In this document: in pieces, positions 1 to 8,323 of the stretch | Numbering within the stretch: position 1 is the first letter of the stretch | Layout: each line of letters begins with the position of its first letter | Assembly: GCA_021323775.1 (NCBI GenBank) | Contig: JAJPKK010000019.1 | Span: 1-47,865, forward strand | DNA from: Hyphomicrobiales bacterium | GTDB lineage: Bacteria; Pseudomonadota; Alphaproteobacteria; Rhizobiales; Xanthobacteraceae | Reading direction: 5' to 3' | DNA length: 47,865 bases | Program-made: the position numbers and the translations under genes | The notes under the pieces: model-generated | Database searches by the model: none | Seen by the model: only the letters and a program-made list of their open reading frames with translations | Told to the model about the DNA's origin: nothing

Positions 1-7
1 CAGTCTT

Positions 8-107
8 GCGGGCGGCGGCAGCCGGTCAAGGGCGAGTTGCGCGCGTTTAATCGCGCGCCAATCGCCGCTTAAGCGGTCGAGACCCTTGACCGGCTGCCGC
101 CGCCCGC
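8..107. repeat. Large imperfect-loop hairpin at the left edge
   Basis: A perfect 25-base inverted repeat has arms at 8-32 and 83-107, separated by 50 bases. The loop itself holds smaller palindromes: a GCGCGCG-type pair around 40-58 and CCGCTTAAGCGG at 65-76. No coding sequence is visible here. The arm sequence (GCGGGCGGCGGCAGC) recurs as the last 15 bases of the window, so this is part of a dispersed element rather than a unique structure. Confidence 0.85.
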
Positions 108-195
108 CACAAGAAGCATCCAAGCGATCAAGGCCGCGAGTGATCGCGGGTTGGCTGCTTTTCACGTCCTGTCCCACTCGAAATTCAAAAGAACC
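93..195 (+). repeat. Terminal repeat, left copy
   Basis: About 103 bases match the reverse complement of 47764-47865 with scattered differences. The best conserved core (AGCATCCAAGCGATCAAGG, then CCGCGAGTGATCGCGG) is at roughly 114-148. The two copies differ in length by one base, so their reading frames are not conserved; this argues for a non-coding dispersed element. It overlaps the right arm of the terminal hairpin. Confidence 0.8.
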
Positions 196-448
196 TCTTG
201 CATCGCTGTTATAAAACCTGCCTCCAGCTCCTCACGACGCTTCTGCCTTCTCCGCCGTCAAAAAGTCAAAAACATAATACCTCCGTTGCGCTTCACCTTC
301 TGCGCAAATAACAAACTGATTTCACAGATTTAATTGCAGGTAACTTTTACTCCGAAGATTCTTTTTCAATCGGGTGGCGTCAAGTCGGCCTCAAAGCAGA
401 CGCAATCGTCTGAAAAATGACTGGGCTGGCTTACGAGGGGGGGCGGCC
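196..448. other. Non-coding leader, no feature recognised
   Basis: This stretch is clearly more AT-rich than the rest of the window, especially 230-370. I see no RNA gene or convincing small ORF. It presumably contains the promoter of the TAXI gene, but no -35/-10 pair stands out. Confidence 0.5.
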
Positions 449-1588
449 ATGCGCGGTTTCGTCATAACGGGCGCTTTGGGACTGGCCTTTGGCTTGTGGA
501 TCAGCATTGCCGAGGTGGGCAGCCAGACCATCCCGAAATCACTTCAGGAGAGCGGGCCCGAGGACGTCATCAAGCAGCGCGAGAACAACTGGACGGTCGG
601 CCTTGCCGGCGGCGCTTTTGACGGAACCTATCTGCGCTTCGCCGACGAGCTTGGAAAGGTGCTCGACGACGGCGACCAGTTGCGCGTGCTTCCCATCATC
701 TCGCGCGGCGCCGCTGGCAACCTGGAGGATCTGCTCTACCTTCGCGGCATCGACATCGCGTTTACCCAATCGGACGTGTTCGAATACTTCCGCACCGAGC
801 GCAAGACGCCTCACCTGGAGGACCGTATCCGTTACATCATCCGCCTTCCCGTCGCCGAATTCCACATTCTGGTCCGGCCGGAAATCAAGACCCTGGAAGA
901 CCTGCGCGGCGAAAAGATCATATTCGGTCCGCCCGGCGTTTCGGCAACGTTGACTGGCCCGATCGTATTCCAGCGACTCAACCTTCCGGTCGAGCCGGTC
1001 TTCATCGACTTTACCACCGGGTACAAAATGCTTTTGGCGGGTGACGCCAAAGGACTGCTCGGCTCGGTGTCCAAGCCCGTCGACTTCTGGCTCAAAATAC
1101 CGCAGAGCACCGGCCTTCACCTCTTGCCGGTGCCGTACACCAGGGCTTTCGCTGACCTCTATGCCGTCGGCGAGTTCACTAGTGCGGATTATCCAAACCT
1201 GATAGCGCCCGGCGAGAGGATCGACACCGTCGCGGTTCCTTCCGTGCTCGCCGTCTATAACTGGCCAAAAAACAGCGACAGATATCGTCGGGTCGAACGG
1301 TTTGTGCAGTATCTGTTCAATCGCTGGAACAAACTCACACAGCAGCCTTTTCATCCCAGATGGCGCGACGTCAACCTCGCCGCCACCGTTCCCGGCTGGA
1401 CTCGTTTCAGCGTGGCGGAAGACATGCTCCAGCATCTTGCCCAGGGTGACTCAGGCGATCAGGGGATGGCGCGCGATTTTCAGACCTACATGACGCGGCA
1501 GGTGCGCACCGCGCCACGGAATGAAGCCGAGCGCGACGCCCTGTTTCGCCAATTCATGCTATGGCGCGAGCAACAGCACAGGCAATGA
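449..1588 (+). CDS. TAXI family TRAP-type periplasmic solute-binding protein
   Basis: The 379-residue product has an N-terminal signal or anchor segment (MRGFVITGALGLAFGLWIS) and then the layout of TAXI/NMT1-like binding proteins: an early GGAFDGTY segment, a GAAGNLEDLL region, IDIAFTQSDV, and a central VRPEIKTLEDLRGEKI hinge. Such proteins capture small organic acids in the periplasm for TRAP transporters. No DctM-type permease is in the window, so the partner is elsewhere or the protein acts as a sensor. I chose ATG at 449 because a G-rich purine run (GAGGGGGGG) precedes it. An in-frame GTG at 374 would add 25 basic residues ahead of the signal sequence, which is less likely. Its stop overlaps the next start (ATGA). 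Confidence 0.8.
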   Translation: MRGFVITGALGLAFGLWISIAEVGSQTIPKSLQESGPEDVIKQRENNWTVGLAGGAFDGTYLRFADELGKVLDDGDQLRVLPIISRGAAGNLEDLLYLRGIDIAFTQSDVFEYFRTERKTPHLEDRIRYIIRLPVAEFHILVRPEIKTLEDLRGEKIIFGPPGVSATLTGPIVFQRLNLPVEPVFIDFTTGYKMLLAGDAKGLLGSVSKPVDFWLKIPQSTGLHLLPVPYTRAFADLYAVGEFTSADYPNLIAPGERIDTVAVPSVLAVYNWPKNSDRYRRVERFVQYLFNRWNKLTQQPFHPRWRDVNLAATVPGWTRFSVAEDMLQHLAQGDSGDQGMARDFQTYMTRQVRTAPRNEAERDALFRQFMLWREQQHRQ

Positions 1589-2439
1589 CCCTCGATATGA
1601 GCCAACAGGAAGCGGGATTAGTGCGAGATCGGTACGTGCTCGGACATTCGTCCGAGGAATATCAACGGCTTCAGCGTCAAGGCCAGACGTTTGAAGCGGT
1701 CACCAGGCGACTGTTTCACGCGATAGGCCTGCGGCCTGGCTGGACGTGTCTCGATGTCGGCTGCGGGCCGGGCGAAACCATGCGTCTGATGGGCGAGATG
1801 GTTGGACCTTCAGGCGAGGTGACCGGGCTCGATCGCGATTCTAATGCCGGGCGCGAAGCAATCGCACGGCTGCAGGCAACCGGAACAAGTTGCTACCGAT
1901 TCATCGAAGCGAATATGGAGAGCGCCGACGACATCGGCGGCGAGCTGTTCGACTTCACCTTCGCGCGGCTTGCGCTCCTGTTCACCCGCGATCCCGTTGC
2001 CGTGCTTCGCAGAATGTACCGCTGGACGAAGCCGGGTGGGACCGTCGCGGTTCAAGACTTATATGTCCGCACGATCAATCTCTACCCAAGGCTCGAAGCC
2101 TGCTCGGAGCTTTTGCGCGTCATCCTTGAAACGTGCGCGCGGTCTGGTCAGGACATGGAGTTCGCTTTCAAGCTTCCGGTCTATTTTGTCGACGCCGGCA
2201 TTGGCGCGCCGGACGGCACTGACATCGATCTTCCAATGACGTCGCTTGAGCCTTTCGTCGCGCATCACCAGGCCTTGTGCCGCAGTCTTCTGCCCAGAGC
2301 GGTTGAGCTGGGCGTCACAACGCAGGAGCGAATGCAAGGCGTCTTTCGAGACCTTGAGCAGGCACGAGCCGACGAACGACAGTACTCGGCGCTCTGGCCT
2401 GCGATGATCGGGGTGTGGAAGCGCAAACCGATGCGGTAA
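1585..2439 (+). CDS. Class I SAM-dependent methyltransferase
   Basis: The product of 284 residues carries the Rossmann-fold motif I of SAM methyltransferases (CLDVGCGPGET) and a motif II acidic residue in VTGLDRDS. A later motif is FDFTFARLALLFTRDP, followed by a LRRMYRWTKPGGTVAVQD segment typical of ubiquinone/sterol-type (Methyltransf_11/25) enzymes. The substrate cannot be told. ATG at 1585 overlaps the stop of the preceding binding-protein gene as ATGA, which implies translational coupling. An in-frame ATG at 1561 would give 8 extra residues and a 28-base overlap. A sequence of short palindromic-repeat type (2494-2511) follows the gene. Confidence 0.8.
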   Translation: MTLDMSQQEAGLVRDRYVLGHSSEEYQRLQRQGQTFEAVTRRLFHAIGLRPGWTCLDVGCGPGETMRLMGEMVGPSGEVTGLDRDSNAGREAIARLQATGTSCYRFIEANMESADDIGGELFDFTFARLALLFTRDPVAVLRRMYRWTKPGGTVAVQDLYVRTINLYPRLEACSELLRVILETCARSGQDMEFAFKLPVYFVDAGIGAPDGTDIDLPMTSLEPFVAHHQALCRSLLPRAVELGVTTQERMQGVFRDLEQARADERQYSALWPAMIGVWKRKPMR

Positions 2440-2493
2440 ATCGCGTCGCCATCCGGCTCGCCGCTCCAGGCAACGCATCTCGCGCCTTCAGCT

Positions 2494-2511
2494 TCTCCCT
2501 CTTGCGGGAGA
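2494..2511. repeat. Short palindromic repeat (CTCCC...GGGAG type)
   Basis: TCTCCCT-CTTG-CGGGAGA forms a short inverted repeat, followed by a G-rich tract. It is the simplest member of a group of CTCCCC-GCAAGC-GGGGAG palindromes also seen near 9130, 17265, 27895 and 37885. It could help end transcription of the methyltransferase gene, but there is no T-run. Confidence 0.5.
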
Positions 2512-2548
2512 GGCGGGGGGGGCGGCGCCAGACGCACCTGCATGCTCG

Positions 2549-2905
2549 TCACCGGGGAAGCTGCGCCAATCTCGAAATACGGTCTCGCGCTGCGAGCGAG
2601 CCCAGGTCCCTCGCCCTTTCATACCAGGCGCGAGCCAGGGTGAGGTCGGGCGTGATTCCTCCTCGTAACCGCAATCTCCCCAGCACCACCGGGTCGTAGG
2701 TCTCCGCAAGCGCAAATGCGCCTGCCGCATCGCCCGCTTCGGCTGCACGCTGAAACATCGTGCGCGCTGCAGCGATATCGCCATATGCCATCAGCTCCGC
2801 GCCAATCTTCATTTTCGCGGCGATTTCGGAGGCGTCCGCTGTCAACGCGGGCGGCCGGAGAGAAGCGGGAGGCGAAACGCTTTGCGGCGGCGCTGGCGAC
2901 GGCAC
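2549..2905 (-). CDS. Small Sel1/TPR-like repeat protein, possibly a 5'-truncated remnant
   Basis: The 118-residue product has a Pro-rich N terminus and then one to one and a half Sel1-like helical repeats (AARTMFQRAAEAGDAAGAFA, then LARAWYERARDLGS). The repeat pattern, with small residues at AEAGD and YERARDLG, is that of Sel1/TPR protein-interaction repeats. The start is GTG at 2905. The frame stays open upstream to a stop at 2993-2995 without another usable start, and the residues there contain no signal peptide. In related bacteria, as I recall, this module forms the C-terminal end of longer proteins, so it may be a remnant. It is flanked by non-coding sequence on both sides and opposes the adjacent trp genes. 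Confidence 0.45.
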   Translation of the reverse strand: MPSPAPPQSVSPPASLRPPALTADASEIAAKMKIGAELMAYGDIAAARTMFQRAAEAGDAAGAFALAETYDPVVLGRLRLRGGITPDLTLARAWYERARDLGSLAARDRISRLAQLPR

Positions 2906-3429
2906 TGGCCGTTGTTGACAGGCATTCGACCCGGGATCGTTTGCGCTCGGGATTAGAGAAAATCGCGTCTGCCGCCTCTGGCAGGATTTACCTCATTTTT
3001 CCGGAGCGGCATTTTTCTGGAACGGCGCACCCTAAAGGTGTAATCATCGCGAAATACATTGCGCGATTATTTGTCCGGATTGTGGTCGTTCTCGCAGACG
3101 ACGCTTTGACTCGCGCCAGGACATTGGACGGCATTCCGATATTGCCGGCGCGGAACGCGAAATTCGGCAAAGAGTTCAAAAATGTTCATCCGTAGCGCCC
3201 ACAACCGGACGATCTTGACGTGCTCAGGGGGGGCGTCTAAGAGCAATTTATATCGATCTCTTGCGTCACATTCCCCATTCGTCTTGTTGGGATCAGGGCT
3301 GGTGTGAACCGGCGGATGTGCGCAGGCGCCCCCGGGCCAGCGAGGTCCTTCTCGTAACTCCTTTCCCGGCAAGCGAGAGGGGCACGGAGGGGCAAAAAAT
3401 GACGGCAGCCCGAGCTAAACGAGCGTGAC
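2906..3429. other. Non-coding region upstream of trpG
   Basis: About 520 bases with no convincing gene. It is comparatively AT-rich around 2985-3110 and probably holds the promoter of the trpG block. trpE, usually found near trpG in related genomes, is not here. No attenuator-type leader peptide with Trp codons was seen. Confidence 0.5.
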
Positions 3430-4044
3430 ATGGATGCATCGGTCGTCCTCATCGACAACTATGACAGCTTCACCTTCAACCTCGTTCATTACCTTGGCGA
3501 GTTGGGCGCCGATGTTATCGTGTACCGCAATGACAAGATCGCCGCAGCGGACGTGATCGCGGCCGCGCCCGATGCGATCGTGCTTTCTCCCGGGCCTTGC
3601 ACCCCGAACGAAGCGGGTATCTGCCTGGAGCTGATCGCCGCGGCTGCTTCCACCATCCCGGTGTTCGGCGTCTGCCTCGGCCATCAGGCGATTGGACAGG
3701 TGTTCGGCGGCAGCGTGGTGCGAGCGCCGGCGCCGGCGCATGGCAAGGTCTCCGAGATCCGTCACCGCGGCGACGGCGTATTCCGCGGCATCAACGGACC
3801 ATTCCTGGCGACGCGCTATCACTCTCTGGTGGTTGACCACGACACCATGCCGGACGAGCTCGCGGTAACGGCGGAGACCGGCGGACGCCTCGTCATGGGC
3901 CTCGCCCACCGCAAGCTGCCGGTGCACGGCGTGCAATTCCATCCCGAAAGCATCGCATCCGAGCATGGACATCTCATCCTGAAGAACTTCCTCGACATCG
4001 CGGCGGACTGGAATGCGGCCTCGGGCCGGCGCCGGACGCAGTAG
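3430..4044 (+). CDS. trpG: Anthranilate synthase component II (glutamine amidotransferase)
   Basis: This 204-residue class I glutamine amidotransferase supplies ammonia to TrpE for making anthranilate from chorismate in tryptophan synthesis; such subunits can also serve aminodeoxychorismate synthase (PabA role). It starts with the family hallmark VVLIDNYDSFTFNLVHYLGE, has an oxyanion strand SPGPCTPNEAG, the nucleophile Cys82 in GVCLGHQAIGQ, and the His171/Glu173 dyad in QFHPES. It leads the trpG-trpD-(kinase)-trpC-moaC-moeA block on the same strand. trpE is absent from the window. Length is normal for the family. Confidence 0.97.
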   Translation: MDASVVLIDNYDSFTFNLVHYLGELGADVIVYRNDKIAAADVIAAAPDAIVLSPGPCTPNEAGICLELIAAAASTIPVFGVCLGHQAIGQVFGGSVVRAPAPAHGKVSEIRHRGDGVFRGINGPFLATRYHSLVVDHDTMPDELAVTAETGGRLVMGLAHRKLPVHGVQFHPESIASEHGHLILKNFLDIAADWNAASGRRRTQ

Positions 4045-4193
4045 CGGCGCCGTGGCGATCTATCCCGATCCCGTATCCGCCGACCGCCGGATCTTCCAAG
4101 TCAACTGTGAAACGGAACACTGGCGTCTGATGCCGAAAAGTTGCAGAGTTTTCGAATCGCTATCGGGCGGAAAATCAAGCAGACTGGCGCATC

Positions 4194-5207
4194 ATGGTAG
4201 AGATCAAGGCGCTGATCGGTCACGTGGCCTCCGGGGCGACCCTGTCGCGCGAAATGGCGCGTGAGGCGTTCGACAGCATGATGTCGGGCGAGGTGACGCC
4301 GGCGCAGATCGGCGCTTTGCTGATGGGTTTGCGGGTGCGCGGCGAGACCGTCGACGAGATCACCGGGGCCGTCACCGCCATGCGCGCCAAAATGCTCGCC
4401 GTCGCCGCTCCCGATAGTGCAATCGACGTGGTCGGCACCGGCGGCGACGCCTCAGGGTCGTTCAACATCTCGACCTGCGCGGCTTTCATCGTGGCGGGGG
4501 CCGGCGTGCCGGTCGCCAAGCACGGCAATCGGGCCTTGTCGTCGCGATCGGGCGCGGCGGACGTGTTGACGGCGCTCGGCGTCAAGATCGATCTCGCGCC
4601 GGAAACGATCAGTGCCTGCATCAAGGTCGCCGGGATCGGTTTCATGTTCGCGCCGGCGCATCATCCCGCCATGAAGCATGTCGGCCCGACACGCGTCGAG
4701 CTCGGCACGCGCACCATCTTCAACCTGTTGGGGCCGCTGTCGAATCCAGCTGGGGTGAAACGCCAGATGGTCGGGGTGTTCTCGCGCCAATGGGTTGAGC
4801 CGCTCGCCCATGTGTTGAAAAATCTCGGGTCCGAGCGCGCCTATGTGGTGCATGGCTCCGACGGTCTCGACGAGATCACCACCGCCGGACCGACCGCAGT
4901 AGCGGCGCTGGAGCACGGCAGCGTGAGGACGTTTGAGATCGAGCCGGAAAGTCTCGGCATTGCGCGCGTCAAACCGGAAGCGCTGCGCGGCGGCGACGCC
5001 ACGGCTAACGCGGCGGCGCTCAAGGCGGTGCTCGAAGGCCGTACCGGCCCCTATCGGGACGTCGCCCTGCTCAACGCTGCGGCCGCTCTGGTGGTCGCAG
5101 CAAAGGTGAAGACACTCCCCGATGGCCTGAAGCTTGCGGAGCACGCGATCGATTCCGGCGCGGCTGAGGGCTGCCTCGACCGGCTGATCGCAGTCTCGAA
5201 CGGGTAG
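4194..5207 (+). CDS. trpD: Anthranilate phosphoribosyltransferase
   Basis: The 337-residue enzyme transfers phosphoribose from PRPP to anthranilate. Diagnostic motifs are present: the PRPP loop [14 protein letters not shown] near residues 82-95, [17 protein letters not shown] just after, [19 protein letters not shown], and [10 protein letters not shown]. The N-terminal four-helix domain ([25 protein letters not shown]) is intact. It follows trpG by 149 bases. ATG at 4194 has only a weak ribosome-binding site. After the stop, the usual partner trpC is not adjacent but 3.1 kb downstream, behind a histidine kinase gene. Confidence 0.97.
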   Translation: MVEIKALIGHVASGATLSREMAREAFDSMMSGEVTPAQIGALLMGLRVRGETVDEITGAVTAMRAKMLAVAAPDSAIDVVGTGGDASGSFNISTCAAFIVAGAGVPVAKHGNRALSSRSGAADVLTALGVKIDLAPETISACIKVAGIGFMFAPAHHPAMKHVGPTRVELGTRTIFNLLGPLSNPAGVKRQMVGVFSRQWVEPLAHVLKNLGSERAYVVHGSDGLDEITTAGPTAVAALEHGSVRTFEIEPESLGIARVKPEALRGGDATANAAALKAVLEGRTGPYRDVALLNAAAALVVAAKVKTLPDGLKLAEHAIDSGAAEGCLDRLIAVSNG

Positions 5208-5379
5208 CCCGGGCATGAAAGCAAAGAGCGACACCGCGCCGCGCCTTCGACTGCCCCTTGAAAACATGATGTCACCTAAATTGGCCTACAATTCGCCTGA
5301 TTTGTATTTGCTGTCGCGGGAAGAAGCTAAGCCCGTCTAGGCTGATGGGCCGCGGGACCTTTGGTCAGGATCGGCAGCC

Positions 5380-7869
5380 GTGGGGAAGCTCGTCAAGGTT
5401 CAGTCTGCGCCCGGCGTGCTGCTGAGGGCGGCGGTTGGCAAGTTCGCCTGCTTGCCGACGGCATGGCACGCCGTGAACTGGACGATCACCTCCAGACTGA
5501 TCGCAATCGTTATCGCTCTCGCTTTGCCGCTGAACCTCGTGATCGTTGCCGTGATCTGGAATCTCGACCGGGCGGCCGATGAGGCTCAGCGCACAAACCT
5601 CTTGTACGCGGCGCGCTCGCTCGCCGCCGCGGTCGACGCCGAACTCGACAAATGCATCACGCTCGCGCAGGCTCTGTCCCGCTCGCCGGCCCTCCTCGAT
5701 GACAATCTCGACGCCTTCGATGCAGAGGCGCGCCGCACCTTCGCATCGATGAAGGACGCCTCGTTCCTGGTGGCCGCTCGGGATGGCCAGCAGCTTATCA
5801 ACGGCGCTGCCCTGCAGGATCGCCCCCTTCCCCGCTTGCAGCCGGCTGCAATGCGCGCCCACAACCTCGCTTTTGAGAGCCGCTCGGTTGTTGTCTCAGG
5901 CGTCCTGATCGGCAATGTTTCGAAGGAGTGGGTCGCGGATATCTATGTGCCCGTCTTCAAGAACAACCAGCCATTTCGCACGCTTGCGGTCGCCATGAGA
6001 GCGCGCGGCTTTTTGAAGCTGCTCGACGCGCACGAATTACCGCCAAATTGGCAAGCAGGCATCATCGACGGACAAGGCCGATTCATCGCCCGCCTGCCCG
6101 ATCATGCCGCCTTTGTGGGCGAACTCGCCTCTCAGGAATGGCGCGACGTCAAGGACCAGGACGGCATTTTCGAATTTCTTCACGCTGGCGACGGCGACGT
6201 CGTTCTCAATGCGAGCGCGCATCCCGCTTTGTCCAGTTGGACGGTGGGCGTGGCCGTGAAGAAAAGCGAATTGCAGGCGGCGGTGCTTAACGCCGTCGGC
6301 TGGGCAATCGTGCTCGGTATCGCCATCTCGCTCATGTCGCTGGGGCTTGCCGTTGCCGTCGCTCGGCGGATCACCCGCCCGATCGAGGAAATGCGCGGCA
6401 AAGCCGCGATGGTGCTCAGCGGTCGCCAAATCTCGTTCGAACCGCGCCTGCCGGAGCTCGCCGCGCTTTGGTCGGCGCTCCAGCAGGCCGTGGCCGACCG
6501 CAGCCGCAGCGATGCCGCGCAGCGCGAGAGCGAAGGGCGGCTCGCCGCGGTCGTCACCTCATCACAGGCCGCCATCGTGACCACGACGCTCGACGGCGCC
6601 ATCACGAGCTGGAACGCAGCGGCTGAGCGGCTCTTTGGATACACCGCGAAGGAGATGGTCGGCCAGTCGATCCGGCGCCTGCTCCCGGCCAAGCGGCAGA
6701 GCGACGAAGCTGCCATGCTCGCCCGCGTCGCGGCCGGCGAGACCACCGCGCAGTTCGAAGCGACGCGGCTGCACAAGAACGGCTCGACGGTGCAAGTGTC
6801 GGTTACCATCTCGCCGATCCATGATCGAGACGGAAAGGTCGTCGGCCTTTCCGGAATTGCGCGCGACATCGGCGCCCGCAAGCAAGCCGAAGAGTCGCTG
6901 CGCGACCGCCTGTCTGAAATTGAAGCCATCTACGACAACATGCCGATTGGCCTCGCGCTGCTGGACCGCGATCTGCGTTATGTCCGCATCAACGCGGCGC
7001 TGGCCGAAATGAACGGCGTGCCGGCCGCGGACCATATCGGCCGTCTGGTGTGGGATATCGTGCCTGCGATGCGGGAGACGTGCGAGCCGCTGATGCGCCG
7101 CGTTCTTGAGACGGGCGAGATCGCCAGGATCGAGGTTTCAGGGGAGAGCTCGAAGCTTCCGGGGATCAGTCGGCACTGGGATAAGAGCATCTACCCTCTC
7201 AGACGTCCTGACGGCAGCATTCTGGCGATTGGCGTCACTGTCGAGGAGATCACCGAACGCAAACGTGCCGAGGAGCTCCAATCCCTGCTGATGCGCGAAA
7301 TCAACCACCGCACCAAAAACATGCTCAGCGTCGTGCAATCGATCGCACGGCAGACTGCCGCCTCCGACACGGCCGAATTCATCAGGCGCTTTTCCGCCCG
7401 CATTCAGGCGCTGTCCGCCAATCAGGACCTCCTCATCAAGAGCGATTGGCGGGGTGTCGAGCTGGAAGACCTCGTCCGTGCTCAGCTTGGGCCTTTCGCC
7501 GACCTGGTCGGCATGCGAATCACCGTCCACGGCCCCAAGGTGCGGCTCGCCGCTGCCGCAGCCCAAAGCATCGGCATGGCGCTGCACGAGCTTGCCACCA
7601 ATGCCGGCAAATACGGCGCATTATCGGCTGAGCGCGGATGCGTCGATATCGACTGGCGGCTTGACGGGAACGAGTTCTCGATCGGCTGGGCCGAATGCGA
7701 CGGGCCCGCCGTGGTCCCGCCGAAACGACACGGGTTCGGCAGCACGGTCATTTCGACGGTCATTAAAGCGAGCGTCGATGGTGAGGTCGAGCTCAACTAT
7801 GCTCAGACCGGCCTCACCTGGCGCCTGAAATGCTCCCCTGACAAGATCCTGGAGCGGCGGAGTGCGTGA
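5380..7869 (+). CDS. HWE-type hybrid-free sensor histidine kinase with Cache-like sensor and two PAS domains
   Basis: The product has 829 residues. A first membrane segment lies at about 38-60, a periplasmic region of about 235 residues follows (consistent with a double-Cache ligand-binding domain), and a second membrane segment is at about 304-328. Next come a HAMP-like linker (RRITRPIEEM) and two PAS domains (about 385-500 and 512-625). The catalytic region is of the HWE family: phospho-acceptor His643 in REINHRTKNMLSVV, the N-box HELATNAGKYGALS (737-750), and the W-x-E signature WAECDGP at 770-776, then HGFGSTVI. Start is GTG at 5380. No response regulator is adjacent, so it is an orphan kinase. 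It splits trpD from trpC. Some HWE kinases feed the alphaproteobacterial general stress response; nothing here proves that. Confidence 0.88.
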   Translation: MGKLVKVQSAPGVLLRAAVGKFACLPTAWHAVNWTITSRLIAIVIALALPLNLVIVAVIWNLDRAADEAQRTNLLYAARSLAAAVDAELDKCITLAQALSRSPALLDDNLDAFDAEARRTFASMKDASFLVAARDGQQLINGAALQDRPLPRLQPAAMRAHNLAFESRSVVVSGVLIGNVSKEWVADIYVPVFKNNQPFRTLAVAMRARGFLKLLDAHELPPNWQAGIIDGQGRFIARLPDHAAFVGELASQEWRDVKDQDGIFEFLHAGDGDVVLNASAHPALSSWTVGVAVKKSELQAAVLNAVGWAIVLGIAISLMSLGLAVAVARRITRPIEEMRGKAAMVLSGRQISFEPRLPELAALWSALQQAVADRSRSDAAQRESEGRLAAVVTSSQAAIVTTTLDGAITSWNAAAERLFGYTAKEMVGQSIRRLLPAKRQSDEAAMLARVAAGETTAQFEATRLHKNGSTVQVSVTISPIHDRDGKVVGLSGIARDIGARKQAEESLRDRLSEIEAIYDNMPIGLALLDRDLRYVRINAALAEMNGVPAADHIGRLVWDIVPAMRETCEPLMRRVLETGEIARIEVSGESSKLPGISRHWDKSIYPLRRPDGSILAIGVTVEEITERKRAEELQSLLMREINHRTKNMLSVVQSIARQTAASDTAEFIRRFSARIQALSANQDLLIKSDWRGVELEDLVRAQLGPFADLVGMRITVHGPKVRLAAAAAQSIGMALHELATNAGKYGALSAERGCVDIDWRLDGNEFSIGWAECDGPAVVPPKRHGFGSTVISTVIKASVDGEVELNYAQTGLTWRLKCSPDKILERRSA

Positions 7870-8323
7870 GAGCACATCGCTGCTATGGCGTCCGCGTCAG
7901 GGCAAATCATTCATCGGAACTATTATGCCCTGCGGGCATCGGGGGCTGCTGTCGCCCGTCTGGCATGAACGCCTCGTCGAGATATTCGTCAAGTTTCGTG
8001 AATCACGCCTTTTGCGTGGAATGGTCCATCGCTGGGCTCCGAGAGCACGGTTGGCTGGCTTCGCCGCCCATGCACTTCGGCTCCGGACAGGCAAATTCCT
8101 TCCGCGGACGCACCGCTGACTCGCATCTATTCTGGAAGATTTTTGCTGTTGGCCGAGCGATGCGATCGGCAGCGATTCGTAAATCGTGCACGCGAGCTGT
8201 TCTGCAAGCATCGGTAGGGTCGCCCCAACACCAGGGCCGCCCTATTCCAACCCCTCCCCGGCCCATTGACGGGCAGCATAGAGGCGTCTGGACTTAGGCC
8301 CGCTGCGTCGCTATCCAAACCCT
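7870..8323. other. Non-coding region between kinase gene and trpC
   Basis: About 450 bases. Several small ORFs can be read but show no recognisable residue pattern. I see no RNA gene. It presumably contains a promoter for trpC-moaC-moeA, because the kinase insertion separates trpC from trpD. Confidence 0.4.

Noticed and set aside
151-333. 60-residue plus-strand ORF at the left edge
   Set aside because: It begins inside the terminal repeat, has no ribosome-binding site and a composition unlike the real genes.
7866-8297. 143-residue ORF between the kinase gene and trpC
   Set aside because: Residue pattern is random-looking and no family is recognised; it overlaps the kinase stop without a start context.
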